The notes below the pieces were generated by a model. The model did not search any database. It saw only the letters and a program-made list of their open reading frames with translations, and had not been told where the DNA came from. From Euglena gracilis (taxonomy: Eukaryota > Euglenida > Euglenophyceae > Euglenales), in NCBI GenBank assembly GCA_039621445.1, contig CP154956.1:52996806-53060805 (forward strand): a stretch of 64,000 bases of DNA. Direction: 5' to 3'. This document shows, one piece after another, positions 1-10,188 of the stretch. Both the position numbers and the translations under genes were made by a program. Numbering within the stretch: position 1 is the first letter of the stretch; every line of letters begins with the position of its first letter.

Positions 1-1498
1 GCTTTTTTTTTGGTCGGTGTGCGCTTAATTTTGGGGATATTGTCCAGCGAAAAACTGTTATTTTTGAGGATTATTTTGAATCCTTTGGATTTTGTGGTTT
101 GTTGTTATCCAGTCAGCCTCTCTTCTTTCTTTATATTCATCATTTCCTTCGTGCCGTCACAGCTGGGATTTGAGGAAACAGATCTGAAGCGGAAGGTTCG
201 AGGCCAGGGTTGGATGAAAGGAGTCTGGTGCCGTGGTGTTGGTTGTTTTGGATTTCGTCCGTTCACATTTTGGTCCTGCTGAGACATGAGAATGTGAGGA
301 ATTGGTTGTCATGTTCTTTGTCGTCCAACCATCCCCCCAGGCACAGTGTGCCGTTGACAAATCTTTTGAAAACGCTGCCAAATTTCTGAAATCTTGTTGC
401 AGCTGCAAATTGAGTTGGCTTCCCTCATGTAACCCCTGTCGAAAAATGCGTTTTCCTTCAAATTGATCAATTGACCTAAAAGTGGCGCCGCTAATTCTAC
501 TGAAGTGTGCCCCCCCCCTATTTTTTTCAAGGCACAGTAATTTTACGAGAATGCATGGGGTACATGACATGGGGTACATGGCAACAACGCCGTGTGGCAA
601 CGGAACGGTGGCTGAAACAAACAACAATCCCACAAAAAAATCCGCTGATTGTGTTTGATGGGGTCGCATTCGATTCGCTTCGGTTCATCTGAGCTGTCCA
701 TCCAGTCTTCTCATCCCCTTGTAAGCCAACCCTGCCCAAACCTCTTCCAAAGTTGATGGTGAGGGTCTGGAGAAGAAGAAAAAGAAGACGAACAAGAAGC
801 GTGTCAACCAAGAGGTCAGCCATTGAATGAATCTTAGCCAAACGGCCCCCAAAGGGAATTTGCGGCCTGCAAGAAAAATGTGCAAGATGGGCTTTGTTTC
901 ATTTTGAGTTGATATTTCTGGATTGTCTTGAGGCTTAAGAACCCTTGGATGAGGTGTGTTTGGCTGGGCCCAAAGCTTGGCAAAAGCAATTCCCAAATGC
1001 AGCTTGGTTGGATTTTTTAACAAAATTTTTGAGATAATAACAAGGAACCCCTCAAAAACCCCCATTTCAAGAATATCCAATGCTTTTGCGCGAAAGTTAT
1101 TTGGCCCAGCCCAGCTGCAAGACGTTATTTTTTGAACAATGTCAGGGGCAAATGCCTCAGTTTCTCCCTGATTTACTGCGATTTCACTGGGGTGTATTGG
1201 CGGACAGTGATATTAGAAAGTGGTGGGGGGGCATACCACAATACTTCTGCATTGAGGGTCATTCAGATGGGGGGTGCTCCTTTTTGGGCAGGTAAAAACG
1301 ACCCCGGCAATCGGCAACCAACACACCCTTTTAAAAAATCCCCTGGTTGGACCAATGAAACTGAATTGGTATCAAAGTCCACTGTGTGATAAGTTCTGAA
1401 ATGAAACCAAATGTCCATTTTCAATTTGAAATCTGCAAATGCCTTTTCGTTAATGGGGGCGGTACAGGGGTGGATTTCCTGAGCTACCTCTCACTCTA
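1..1498. other. No recognisable gene
   Basis: Mixed-composition DNA without an ORF that looks like a protein. The ORFs present are short, differ in composition from codon to codon and overlap on both strands. I see no mobile-element terminus, RNA gene or tandem array here. Confidence 0.5.
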
Positions 1499-1830
1499 TT
1501 CTGAATTGGTGTTGCTGGGGGAACTCCATGGGGGGAGCTTCTTACTGACCCAAGAGTGTGTGCTTGTGGGGGAAGTGTGATGTCAGTCGGTGTTGCGGCT
1601 GCGCCCCAGGCTGGCAGGTGGGGCATCTAACCCTCGTCCCCGACCACTCTTATCTGTGTGGCGCAAACCGTTAAAAACGCGCTCTGCGTCACCCCCCCCC
1701 CGGCGGTGGGGGGGGCTGAAACAACGAGCCCCCAAAGACAAGGCAGCGTGGGACGAAAAAATGGCTCCACCACCTGCGGGACGCCCTCTGGGACAGCACC
1801 CTTTAGAGAGGGCTAGTCAAAGTGGAAAGG
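1499..1830 (+). repeat. Dispersed repeat R1, copy 1
   Basis: Begins with TTCTGAATTGGTGTTGCTGG and continues through CAGGCTGGCAGGTGGGGCAT, a G-rich run near 1700, and GGGACAGCACCCTTT. The same order of blocks recurs at 3973-4382 and, shortened, at 4640-4880. This copy is the most diverged. No coding potential is evident, so it looks like a non-autonomous dispersed repeat. Confidence 0.8.
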
Positions 1831-2249
1831 CAATACTCGCCTCTCTTTCTCTCCCTCCCTCCCTCCCAGATCAGCGACACAACAGAAGGAACAGATGGGA
1901 CAACGGCAAATGGGGACAAGAAAAAGCCAAGAAAGCTGGGACTTTATCTGGAAGGAGTGCAAAGCAAGAAGAAGGTGAAGGTGTGTGCTTCTATCACATA
2001 TCCTTCCTCTTCTGCATCTGTGTTGCAGGAGGATTGCCCTCATTTTAAATATAATTGTGGACATAACCCATACAGGCCGTACAGGCCGTGGGTTATATCC
2101 TGCGATTTTTCTGTGACCGTGAACACAAAGGCCTGGCTCCTGCCCTGTGTTTTCGTTGACATGCTTCATGTGACGGTTTTGGGCGGTTTTGGGGGCTTTT
2201 TTTGCCAAAAATTCTGTTCGCATTTTCACACCCTGTAAATCGTGAACAG

Positions 2250-2306
2250 GCAGTTCACAATTATCAGGGCATTAATTGAATCCTCCAATTTAACGCCCTT
2301 ATAATT
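2250..2306. repeat. Imperfect hairpin with 22-bp arms
   Basis: The left arm TTCACAATTATCAGGGCATT is matched by the reverse complement of the right arm ending TATAATTGTGAA, with two mismatches and a loop of about 13 bp. A second partial copy of the left arm lies at 2519-2558 (ATCGTGAACAGGCAGTTCA shared). Sequence near 2115-2160 is also matched in inverted form near 2590-2640, so 2.1-2.64 kb is a decayed inverted-repeat unit. Confidence 0.6.
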
Positions 2307-3067
2307 GTGAATTACCTAAGCACGATTTTCAGGGTGTTAATTTGGGGGGTCAATTATCGTTTTGTAAATTATGACATTATTTTGCAACATGGCCAACAGT
2401 CATGAAATTTGTGTTCTCTGTGCAACACATTTTCATATGCATTCTAGTTGGGTTTCTGAAATAAGAGTGCTGTTCAATGCAGTTAAACTCTGCGCCCATC
2501 TCGATTTCAAGCCCTGAGAATCGTGAACAGGCAGTTCATGGTTATCAGGGCGTTAATTTGGGGTGTCCAAGTCTCGCACTGTAATTTGTGTTCGTGTCCA
2601 CAAAATACAGGGCAGGCGCTGGCCTTTGTTCATGGCCACCAGGGAGGACTCACCCCGGATATGGAGGCAGTGTGGGGTGAAGGCAGAAGACACCCACCGC
2701 CGCCGGGGTTGTTAAATAGGACGGAGGGGGGATGGGATGTGTGGGTGGCTGAGGTGCCTCGGAGGGAAGGGGGTTGTTTCTCAGGTTGTACCCCAAAGGG
2801 GGGAGGTGGACAGTGTTTGTATGGATCAGCACCAATTCACTGAAACACCCAATCATTTTGGCCAAAGACAGCCTTGATCCTCTGGTTTGTTTGTGTGCAA
2901 GCAAGACTCTAAATGCAGACACGTTTTTTCAGCGTCTTTGATTCTGTCAAATTTCTGTGTGTGCTTGCATGCATGAGTCTCTCTCTTTTCTGCACACAGC
3001 GGTAAAGGAGCCAGGCGGAGCCATGCATGAGTCTCTCTCTCCCTCTCTCTTTCTCTCTCTTTCCGCC

Positions 3068-3135
3068 CACAGCGGTAAAAGAGCCAGGCGGTTTCGGATC
3101 CAGCCGGGCCTTCCTTGTCGATGCCCCCATCCCCA
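3068..3135 (+). repeat. Dispersed repeat R2 after a CT tract, copy 1
   Basis: AGCGGTAAAAGAGCCAGGCG followed by a block ending CCTTCCTTGTCGATGCCCCC, directly downstream of a CTCTCTTTCCG tract. A partial copy (GGTAAAGGAGCCAGGCGG) sits at 2999-3020. The same CT-tract plus R2 arrangement recurs at 3552-3625 and 4922-5000. Confidence 0.75.
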
Positions 3136-3551
3136 CCGATCCTTGGCCACGAAATCCGGCCCCTTGGCTGACCCCTGCCTGGTCGTTGGCCAAGGACTCC
3201 GGTGGCAGACCGACCCGTCTGCCCAGGGTTGTGCCCCCTTCCGATTTCTCGGACCTCCGGAGGTGACTCCGGAGGGGGGGGGTTCCCTATGTATTAGTCT
3301 CCGCAGAGAAACCGAGCCGCCTGAGAAAAGTGTAGTACTCCGACTCTGACAAATTCCGGATCGGATTCCCTGATACAGTACTACTGTATCAGTCTATCAG
3401 GGAAATGCCGTTCAGCGAAGCCGATAGTATCGGCACTTCGGGTCCCAGCCACCCGGACTTCGTCAGCACTTCGGCAGCACTGCAAATCCGAAATCCCGAC
3501 ACTCCACCGGGGATCTCTCTTTCTCTCTCTCTCTCTCTCTCTTTCCGCACC

Positions 3552-3625
3552 CAGCGGTAAAAGAGCCAGGCGGTTTCGGATCCAGCCGGGCCTTCCTTGT
3601 CGATGCCCCCGACGCCCGGCTGGTC
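3552..3625 (+). repeat. Dispersed repeat R2 after a CT tract, copy 2
   Basis: Near-identical to 3068-3135 and again placed immediately 3' of a pure CT tract (about 3514-3543) and the linker TTTCCGCACCCAGCGGTAAA. It extends further than copy 1, into GACGCCCGGCTGG. Confidence 0.75.
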
Positions 3626-3639
3626 CCCCCCGCTCTCCT

Positions 3640-3905
3640 ACTCGTCTCCTCTCTCTCTCCCTCTCATCTCTCTCCCTCCTCTCGTCTCTCTCGGCTCCTC
3701 TCTCCTCCCACCACCGATCGCGACTTTGCTGCATTGGGGTGGCCTAGCTAGAAAATGGTAATGCATGATATGTCGCTCTCCTCTTCCCTCGCTCTTTCAT
3801 CTCTTCTCTTCTCCCCTCGACTCGATCTCCAGTCTCTCATCTCTCCTCTCTCTCGTCTCTCGATCATCTCTCCTGCTCTCTCATCTCTCTCTCGCTCGGA
3901 CTCTC

Positions 3906-3952
<47 letters not shown>

Positions 3953-3973
3953 TCTCTCTCTCTCTCTCTCTCT
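3640..3973 (+). repeat. Polypyrimidine block, A44 run and CT microsatellite
   Basis: A CTCTC/CTCGTC-rich stretch is followed by an uninterrupted run of 44 A (3907-3950) and then (CT)n to 3973, where repeat R1 copy 2 starts abruptly. The apparent ORFs through it are simple-sequence artefacts (poly-Lys, Ser-Leu). A long A run before a conserved repeat could be a retroposon tail, but no element body is recognisable. Confidence 0.85.
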
Positions 3974-4382
3974 TCTGAATTGGTGTTGCTGGGGGAACTC
4001 CTTGGGGGGAACTCCTTGCCGACCCGGGAGTGTGTGCTTGTGGGGGAAGTGTGTTGTCAGTCAGTGTGGGTGCGTGTGTTGTCAGTCTGTGTTGCGGTTT
4101 CGCCCCAGGCTGGCAGGTGGGGCATCGTCAGGGGTGACGACCCTGCCAACCCTCGTCCCCGACCGCTCTTGTCTGTGTGGTGCAGACCGTTACAAACGAG
4201 CTCTGCGTCACCCTCCCGGGGGTGGGGGAGGGGGGGGGCTGAAAAAAACCGGCCCCAAAAACCAAAAACCAAAAACCAGGCAGCGCGGGACGGAAAAATG
4301 GTCCACTACCTACGGGGCACCCTCCGGGACAGCACCCTTTGGGGAGGGCGAGACAAGGCCCTTTCGGTGTGGAAAGAGGCAA
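3973..4382 (+). repeat. Dispersed repeat R1, copy 2
   Basis: Starts at TTCTGAATTGGTGTTGCTGG immediately after the CT tract and runs through CAGGCTGGCAGGTGGGGCAT, AAACGAGCTCTGCGTCACC and GGGACAGCACCCTTTGGGGA. It is the longest of the three copies. Internal tandem duplications include CCAAAAA near 4253-4275. Confidence 0.85.
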
Positions 4383-4639
4383 AAATTGCCGAAAAATACG
4401 GACGGCACCCGAAGGCTTGGGGCGCGAGTACCCAAATTAAGCCGCCGGTCCTGGGGTCGCAGCACCAACCCCTGGGGGAGGGGGTGGCCTGAGCCGCCGG
4501 TTGCTCAGCAGAACTGCCGCGGGTTTAGCCCACAAAATGGGGCGCTGGGGGCGAGGCATGGGGGTGCGAAACAACCGCGCCATGCAATTCTGGGAAAAAT
4601 GCCATGGAAAGCTCCATGGGACGCAGGGTCACTGCGTAA

Positions 4640-4880
4640 ATCTCTCTTCTGAATCGGTGTTGCTGGGGGAACTCCTTGGGGGGAACTCCTTGCCGACCCG
4701 GGAGTGTGTGCTTGTGGGGGAAGTGTGTTGCCAGTCGGTGTGGGCGCGTGTGTTGTCAGTCTGTGTTGCGGTTTCGCCCCAGGCTGGCAGGTGGGGCATC
4801 GTCAGGGGTGACGACCCTGCCAACCCTCGTCCCCGACCGCTCTTGTCTGTGTGGTGCAGACCGTTACAAACGAGCTCTGC
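4640..4880 (+). repeat. Dispersed repeat R1, copy 3, ending in a CT tract
   Basis: Matches 3973-4210 almost base for base until GAGCTCTGCGT. There copy 2 continues with CACCCTCCC while this copy switches to (CT)n. The breakpoint lies exactly at the microsatellite. Confidence 0.85.

Positions 4881-4916
<36 letters not shown>
4880..4916 (+). repeat. (CT)n microsatellite joining R1 and R2
   Basis: An uninterrupted CT tract between the truncated end of R1 copy 3 and the start of R2 copy 3. Confidence 0.9.
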
Positions 4917-4917
<1 letters not shown>

Positions 4918-4921
4918 CCGC

Positions 4922-5000
4922 ACACAGCGGTAAAGGAGCCAGGCGGTTTCGGATCCAGCCGGGCCTTCCTTGTCGATGCCCCCGACGCCCGGCTGGTGGG
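4922..5000 (+). repeat. Dispersed repeat R2 after a CT tract, copy 3
   Basis: AGCGGTAAAGGAGCCAGGCG through GATGCCCCCGACGCCCGG, matching 3552-3625. Sequence 3' of it is GC-rich and unrelated to that after copy 2. A short shared block, TGGGGTGGCCTAGCT, occurs downstream of both (3734 and 5560). Confidence 0.8.
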
Positions 5001-5800
5001 GGCAGACCGCCTGGTGACGGGGCGCTCATGCTCCGCGGGTGGGCGCGTCATGGACCCCAAGGGTATGCATGCGGACCCTCAGGGCCACCCACGGCTCCAT
5101 CCAGGCGGGCGAGATACAGCCCCGTGGGCACCCACCTGGAGAGCGGCTCCGCGTGTTGCATGGCCCTCGGGTGCTGCCGTCACCCGAGGAACGGCCCAGG
5201 AACTCCGGTTGCCAGGAGCGGGGACCCCGGGGGCCACTCGCCCCACTCCTTGGCGTGAAGGTGGTCACCACTCTGGGATACTCTGGTCCACGGCCGGCGC
5301 CGATTGGGGTCCTGGCACCCCGTCAGCCCGCCTCCTTCACCCAGAGATGGGCCAGCCTTCCCGGAGCTACAGCCCGCATAGAGCCACTTGCTTCGACCCC
5401 AAGCAAGGTATGGGGAGCCCGACCCGCGACTCACCAGGAAGGTAACGGGCTTCACCCACACGTGGCTCTTTCCTCTGTGCCGACTTGCACTGGAGGCTGT
5501 GCGGGCGGGACTTTGCGCTCGAGTCCTTGCAGGCCGAGAAGCACCACCTCGGTTACTGCGTGGGGTGGCCTAGCTGATGTTTGTAAACCGCGTCAGCTGG
5601 CGGGAGCCCATATTCTTTTCGCCGTGGGCGGTGGCGGCGTCGGCTCACCCCGGACTCCGAGCCCCTAGCCGTCTTGGGCTGTGTGGGGAAGCGCTTCAGT
5701 CCCATGCGCCTGGCCTCGAAGGGCTCGCACACCGCGATAGTTGCCAGCGATGAAGGCCGGGCCGTTTGTTCCACCCGTTGTGGGGGAAGTCCGCGGTTTT
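5000..5800. other. GC-rich stretch, no recognised gene
   Basis: Open frames exist on both strands and in overlapping frames, as expected for GC-rich DNA. None shows a recognisable domain or a clear codon-position signal, so I do not call a gene. Confidence 0.4.
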
Positions 5801-5804
5801 CCCG

Positions 5805-6104
5805 CCGTGTCTCTCTCCTTTTCCGCCACACGGTTCCAGAGTCTCTCTCGGATCCCCTCTCGCCGGGCCTCTCTCTTGTCGGGTCTCTCTCCTCTCGGCA
5901 TCTCTGGTGGGTCTCGGGCTCTCTTCTCTCTCGTCTGTCCTCACGGACTCGTCTCTCGGTCTCTCTCTCCCAATCTACATCTCTCCTTAGAACTGAGCGC
6001 CACACTTCATCGGTCTTCTCGTCTCTCTCTCTGTAGAGTCCCAAAATGCTCCTAGATCGTGTCATGCTGCTTCTCTCAGGAAAGCGGTCCTTCTCTCCCA
6101 TCCT

Positions 6105-6142
<38 letters not shown>

Positions 6143-6148
6143 TCTCTT
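5805..6148 (+). repeat. TCTC-rich block ending in (CT)n
   Basis: Degenerate TCTCTC/CTCTCGG sequence from about 5805 grades into a pure CT tract at about 6103-6140. ORFs here are Ser/Leu or Arg/Glu artefacts. Confidence 0.8.
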
Positions 6149-6354
6149 CCAGAATGGTGTGGATGGGAAGTGTGTGGTGCGGGAGTGTCGGAGGTGGAGG
6201 GGGCTGCTTTGTTTTCATTCCAGGAGGTGCTCTGGGTGGTGACGGCAGGGCGTCCCCCGCCTGGCCTCCGACACAGCGAAACCGGGGGTGCCGGCTCACT
6301 ACGCTGCGTCATCACTGGCCCACCACCACGGCCCCCGGTGTCCTCCTGGAAGGA

Positions 6355-6430
6355 AAGCTGCCGCTGCTGCTGGCGCTGCTGCTGCTGCTGTTGCTGCTGT
6401 CGCTGCTGCTGCTGCTGCTGCTGCCTGCGG
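6355..6430 (+). repeat. (CTG)n trinucleotide repeat
   Basis: About 20 CTG/CTGCTG units with a few TTG, TCG and GCG interruptions; a second short tract is at about 6540-6560. Read in different frames it gives poly-Leu, poly-Ala/Cys or, antisense, poly-Gln/Ser. Nothing around it supports a gene. Confidence 0.9.
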
Positions 6431-6679
6431 GAGCTGGTTTGGGTCGTTTTGTCAGGTTCGCGGCTTTGCCGGTCCCTTGGGGGGTGGGAGGCTCCTCTGG
6501 TGGTTGTTGAACCCTCCCCCCTCCCGCTGGGGCTGGGTTGCTGCTGCTGCCTTCGGCTGCGGCGGCTTTGGAGCACATCCCATTGGTTGGGGTGTGCGGG
6601 GATCGGAGGGGGGCCTGCCCGGCTTGCCCCACTCTCCCCCCTGGTGCTCCTTTGGTTGGCTGGGGGCACTGACTCCCCC

Positions 6680-6739
6680 CGAAAATGGAAAATGGAAATG
6701 GAAATGAAAATGAAAATGAAAATGAAATGAAAATGGAAA

Positions 6740-6808
<69 letters not shown>

Positions 6809-6815
6809 CGCGCGC
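6680..6815 (+). repeat. Composite microsatellite (GAAAAT)n-(CT)n-(GT)n
   Basis: AATGGAAATGAAAATG units (6680-6740) pass directly into CT (6741-6775), then GT (6775-6807), then a short CG-rich step. Confidence 0.92.
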
Positions 6816-6959
6816 GTGTGTGTTGTGTTGTGTCTTGTGGTATTGTGCATTGCATTTTTCCCCCAGCGCAAGACCAAACTTTCTGTCAATACTTCCATTT
6901 TTGGGGTCCTTTTTTTTGCTAATAGCATGTTGTCGTACCCCCCCCCCGTGTCCATAGAA

Positions 6960-7779
6960 TTATTTCCCCCAAAACGTCCGGACCATCTTGATTGTCATCT
7001 TTTACATCAATGCCCAATGCACGTCTGTCATATCCAGTTGGGTTTGAGTGGCTCTGGGGATCAGGATGTTCACAAAACAAAAATCGCTAAAATCAGCGTT
7101 TTTTATATATTTTAATGTATTTTTTAATTTTAATTGACATTTAATTTTTTGACAAACCCGAACTGAATTCGCTTTGCGTTTGTTTGAGTGTATCGTTTTT
7201 CGAGGTTTGCCCCACCCACCCCCAGGTTGTCGATTTTTGCCTGTCATTTTTGTGCTTCCCCAGGTTCCAGATGAACAGAAGGGTGCTGGCGTTCCTGTGG
7301 CAGTGCAATAAGAATTTCAAGGCTCAAAGTCAGCACATTTCCAACCAAATCTCATTCCTCCCTCCCTTTGACTTCCTGACCTGCTGCTCTCTATTAGCTT
7401 GCTCACTCACCCACAATCCCTGGCAATCAGAGCCAGGACAGTGCTATTTCTTTGCCCGTGGCTTTTTAGTTTTAGAACATTTTGGTATTCTGGAATCAAA
7501 GCTTCACCCAGAAATAAAACGAGGGTTCCTCTCGCCACCCCAACCATCCCCGAGCTGTTCTTGGACAGAGATGGGCTCTGTGATTGCATTTTTTTGTTTT
7601 TGGAAGGTGTTTTAAAAAAAACTTTTTTTTTGGCAATTGTGCTTTGCCCAAAAATGACCTGTCCGAGGCCAGGTATGGCACTTTTCGGACCCCCCTCGTC
7701 CCGCGCGGCCGTTCGCCCCCCCCCCCCCTTGCCCCCCACTGTGCCTAGCCTCCGATGCCACGATCAGGCACCCTCTGGC
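6960..7779. other. No recognisable gene
   Basis: AT-richer than the sequence to the left. It contains a possible acceptor-like pyrimidine tract with CCCCAG near 7262, but the reading frames after it show no recognisable protein. Confidence 0.4.
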
Positions 7780-7905
7780 TCTGACAGCTCCGGCTCCGCA
7801 CAAGACCCAAGTGAGGTCCTGCTCTTCTTTCCGGCTGTTATTTTTGTGTTTTGGTGTTGTCTGTGGCGTTTCTTGCTGCTTTTCTTTGCCGGAGTAGGCG
7901 GATCA
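7780..7905 (+). repeat. Diverged DIRS-like terminal repeat
   Basis: Aligns block by block with the terminal repeat of elements 1-3 in its 5'-to-3' coding orientation. Shared blocks in order are GGCTCCGCAC, GTGAGG, CCGGCTGT, TTGCCGGAGT and GGCGGATCAT (GTTGGCTGAT in element 2). It lies just upstream of a coding-like fragment, the spacing expected between a 5' terminal repeat and gag. I infer an older DIRS-like element whose body continues after 16604. Confidence 0.5.
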
Positions 7906-7950
7906 TAATCGTCCTTTTGGCACGGAGCTTCAACCAATTGTTCAAGCTGA

Positions 7951-8102
7951 TCATGCAAAAACACACACCTGCAAGACGAGACCGACAAAGAGACCTTCGA
8001 CGCGGCGTGGGGCAGCCTTGTCGGACAAGAATGGCTTACAACAGCCTTCTTACGAGATGCGGACGCTACCACCGTGATGGCGACGATTTTGTCCGGTCAG
8101 AA
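7951..8102 (+). pseudogene. Coding-like fragment cut by element 1
   Basis: The frame opens after a TGA at 7948 and reads a protein-like stretch of about 50 residues, including ETFDAAWGSL and VMATILSGQKW. It stops making sense exactly where the terminal repeat of element 1 begins. Another coding-like stretch on the same strand starts at 16604, immediately after element 2, so the head-to-head pair appears to have landed inside one ORF. The position behind the 7780-7905 repeat suggests the gag of an older DIRS-like element, but a host exon is not excluded. No family is recognised. Confidence 0.4.
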
Positions 8103-8187
8103 GTGGACACCTCGGGCTCCGCACTTTGCCATTGTGAGGCCGTGCCTTGCTCGCCGGCGTTTTTCGTACTCCCTCGAGGAAAACCGA

Positions 8188-10188
8188 CTAGGGAGGAAGG
8201 GACACCAAGGGCGAAGCACAAAGACCTTGTGAGGCCATGCCTTGCTCGCCGGCGGTGTTGTTTGGATTGTTTTGGTGCGTTGGGTTAGGAGTCCCGCTTA
8301 GTGCCGCCTCGCCGGAGTTGGCGGACGATGCTGCTCCGACTTGGCGACGTGGCTTCTTGTCCCTGGGGGGGTCCCCCCCTCTTCCCCCCTGGCCCCCACT
8401 CTCTGACCGAGGGCTTTTGAACACAAATTTTCTTTTACGGGTGGGGGGGTCGGGCTCACAAGGTCTTTGTGCTTCGCCCTCGGTGTCCCTTCCTCCCTTG
8501 TCGGTTTTCCTCGAGGGAGTACGAGACACCTCGGGCTCCGCACTTTGCTTTTGTGAGGCCAGATTGTGCACTGAAATTAGGGGGGCCAGGGCATTTTCTA
8601 GGGCACCTTGGGCACCAAGTCTTTGGTAATGGGTTGTAAAAGCTTCCACCCCCCTCCACTGACCAATTTCACAAACTTCCTGGGCAGAAAGGTCCAATTT
8701 TTTGAGTAAACCAACTCCTGCCCCTCTGGTGGAGTGGGCCCCCCACACCTGAGGGGGCACCCCATGTTTGGCCAAAAATTCTTTAGTGATGGAAGCAATG
8801 GTGTCTGCACCTATGGGCTTAAAGGGGGGTTTTTGTGAAATCAGAAGGGGCCCCCCAGGTCTTACGAATGACCTTGTTGCTGCAACATAAGACATCATCA
8901 AATGAAATGGGCTTACTTTGGGGCATTGTGGAATGGACACAACTCTTTCCCACTTATGGAATTTCTGGCCTTTACGCCTGATTTTGATGTAGGGCGCCTT
9001 GCCCAACACACTGGTGGTTCGTTTGATCCTCTCGAAATCTGAGCTTCTGTATAAACAGAGGATTCGTGAGCAAAAAATAAGGTGTGTGCGCAATGTACAA
9101 ATATCAGTGGGAAAGGGGGCTCGGGCCAGCCCCAGGAGGATTGGGAGGGGATCCCAAAAAGCACCATATTTTTCCAGATTCTGGTTCCAGAGTCTCTTGT
9201 AAGGTGCTAACATGGTGTGGAATCTCAGTCCACCAAACCCAGGAATCAAAAGCATTGCACTGTAGGCATTACGTGCCTGGGACTTGGAAAATTGAAACAA
9301 TTGTATCAAAGCGTCAGCCACTTGGTCAGTTGTGGCTTCAAGGGGGGGGATTTTTTCCAAGATTACCCATAAAAGCGTAAAAGCGCTTTGATAACGCTTT
9401 AAGCTGGGGTTTCTCCCCAGGAAATCGTCAATGGTTTTATTTTGAATTTGTTTCCCCTCCATGATTTGCCTGAGCAAATCATGCAAAGGAGGGGCCACCT
9501 GGGGGGTGGCATTTTTTCCCCCCTGCAGTTTTTGAACATGCCCATGTAGGGGGTGATTTTCAGGCAGGGGGTCCCTGGTACTTTCATCTTTATTAATTGG
9601 GGCCACCATGTGGCTGAATCCCAAAAGGGGGTGACCATCAAAACTTTGGTCTGGGGAAACATTCTCAATCGTGGGAGAAATTTCTGAATGATTGACCAAG
9701 GGGGGTTTGCATAAAGATCCCCCATGTTGTCCAGGTGACATTGGAGGGCATCCTCTGCCCTGGCCTCCCAGTGGGGCCACATGGCCACAAAATTGGGCAG
9801 TTTTTTGTTGCCTGGTGAGGCAAAGAAATCTGTTTCCAAATTTATGAAATCTTTGAAATGCTGCCTTAGCCATTGAAAGAGCTGGGGGTCCAGTGAGTAA
9901 TCCCCCCTGTCTGACTCCCACCTGCTTATGGGGTCTGCTAAGCACTCCTGTGAAGGAACCCATTTCACTTGTAGATTTAAATTGTTTTCCATGCACCACT
10001 TGAAAAACGGCCTTAGAAGGCTGTTGAAAGGGTCTCTTCTGCCCCCCCCTTTTGTCAGGTGATAAAAAATTACCTGATTGTCTACTGAAAGGGACACCGT
10101 TTCCCCTGGCCTGCTTAGACTTTTCACTGTGCTGATGGCTGCACGTAATTCTTTTACATTGATATGTAAAATGGAGTTTTCTCTCCAA
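8188..10188 (-). CDS. Tyrosine recombinase, element 1
   Basis: Open frame of 666 codons; the recombinase proper is about the C-terminal 440 residues. It would cut and join circular cDNA at the target through a 3'-phosphotyrosine. Visible catalytic residues are R381 in LYRSSDF, H485 and R488 in HSTRGAG, W in GQW, and Y521 in HYQRLG, the R-HxxR-(H/W)-Y set of the family. Upstream, a SAM-like N-terminal region includes RNPSLKRYQSAF. The first 260 or so codons overlap the RNase H-methyltransferase frame out of phase, so the true start is uncertain and could lie well downstream of 10188. The C-terminal tail is Arg/Lys/Gly-rich and is encoded by sequence that recurs inverted in the terminal region. 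Homologous frames in elements 2 and 3 end at a TAA inside the terminal repeat; here a frame change carries the ORF on to 8188. Confidence 0.85.
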   Translation of the reverse strand: MERKLHFTYQCKRITCSHQHSEKSKQARGNGVPFSRQSGNFLSPDKRGGQKRPFQQPSKAVFQVVHGKQFKSTSEMGSFTGVLSRPHKQVGVRQGGLLTGPPALSMAKAAFQRFHKFGNRFLCLTRQQKTAQFCGHVAPLGGQGRGCPPMSPGQHGGSLCKPPLVNHSEISPTIENVSPDQSFDGHPLLGFSHMVAPINKDESTRDPLPENHPLHGHVQKLQGGKNATPQVAPPLHDLLRQIMEGKQIQNKTIDDFLGRNPSLKRYQSAFTLLWVILEKIPPLEATTDQVADALIQLFQFSKSQARNAYSAMLLIPGFGGLRFHTMLAPYKRLWNQNLEKYGAFWDPLPILLGLARAPFPTDICTLRTHLIFCSRILCLYRSSDFERIKRTTSVLGKAPYIKIRRKGQKFHKWERVVSIPQCPKVSPFHLMMSYVAATRSFVRPGGPLLISQKPPFKPIGADTIASITKEFLAKHGVPPQVWGAHSTRGAGVGLLKKLDLSAQEVCEIGQWRGVEAFTTHYQRLGAQGALENALAPLISVHNLASQKQSAEPEVSRTPSRKTDKGGRDTEGEAQRPCEPDPPTRKRKFVFKSPRSESGGQGGRGGDPPRDKKPRRQVGAASSANSGEAALSGTPNPTHQNNPNNTAGEQGMASQGLCASPLVSLPP

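Noticed and set aside
3907-3950. A44 run as proof of a LINE or SINE insertion
   Set aside because: No element body upstream and no target duplication; the run sits in a pyrimidine-rich low-complexity block.
6103-6955. Poly-Gln/His/Arg ORFs on the minus strand
   Set aside because: They follow CTG, CT, GT and GAAAAT microsatellites; no domain and no conserved ends.
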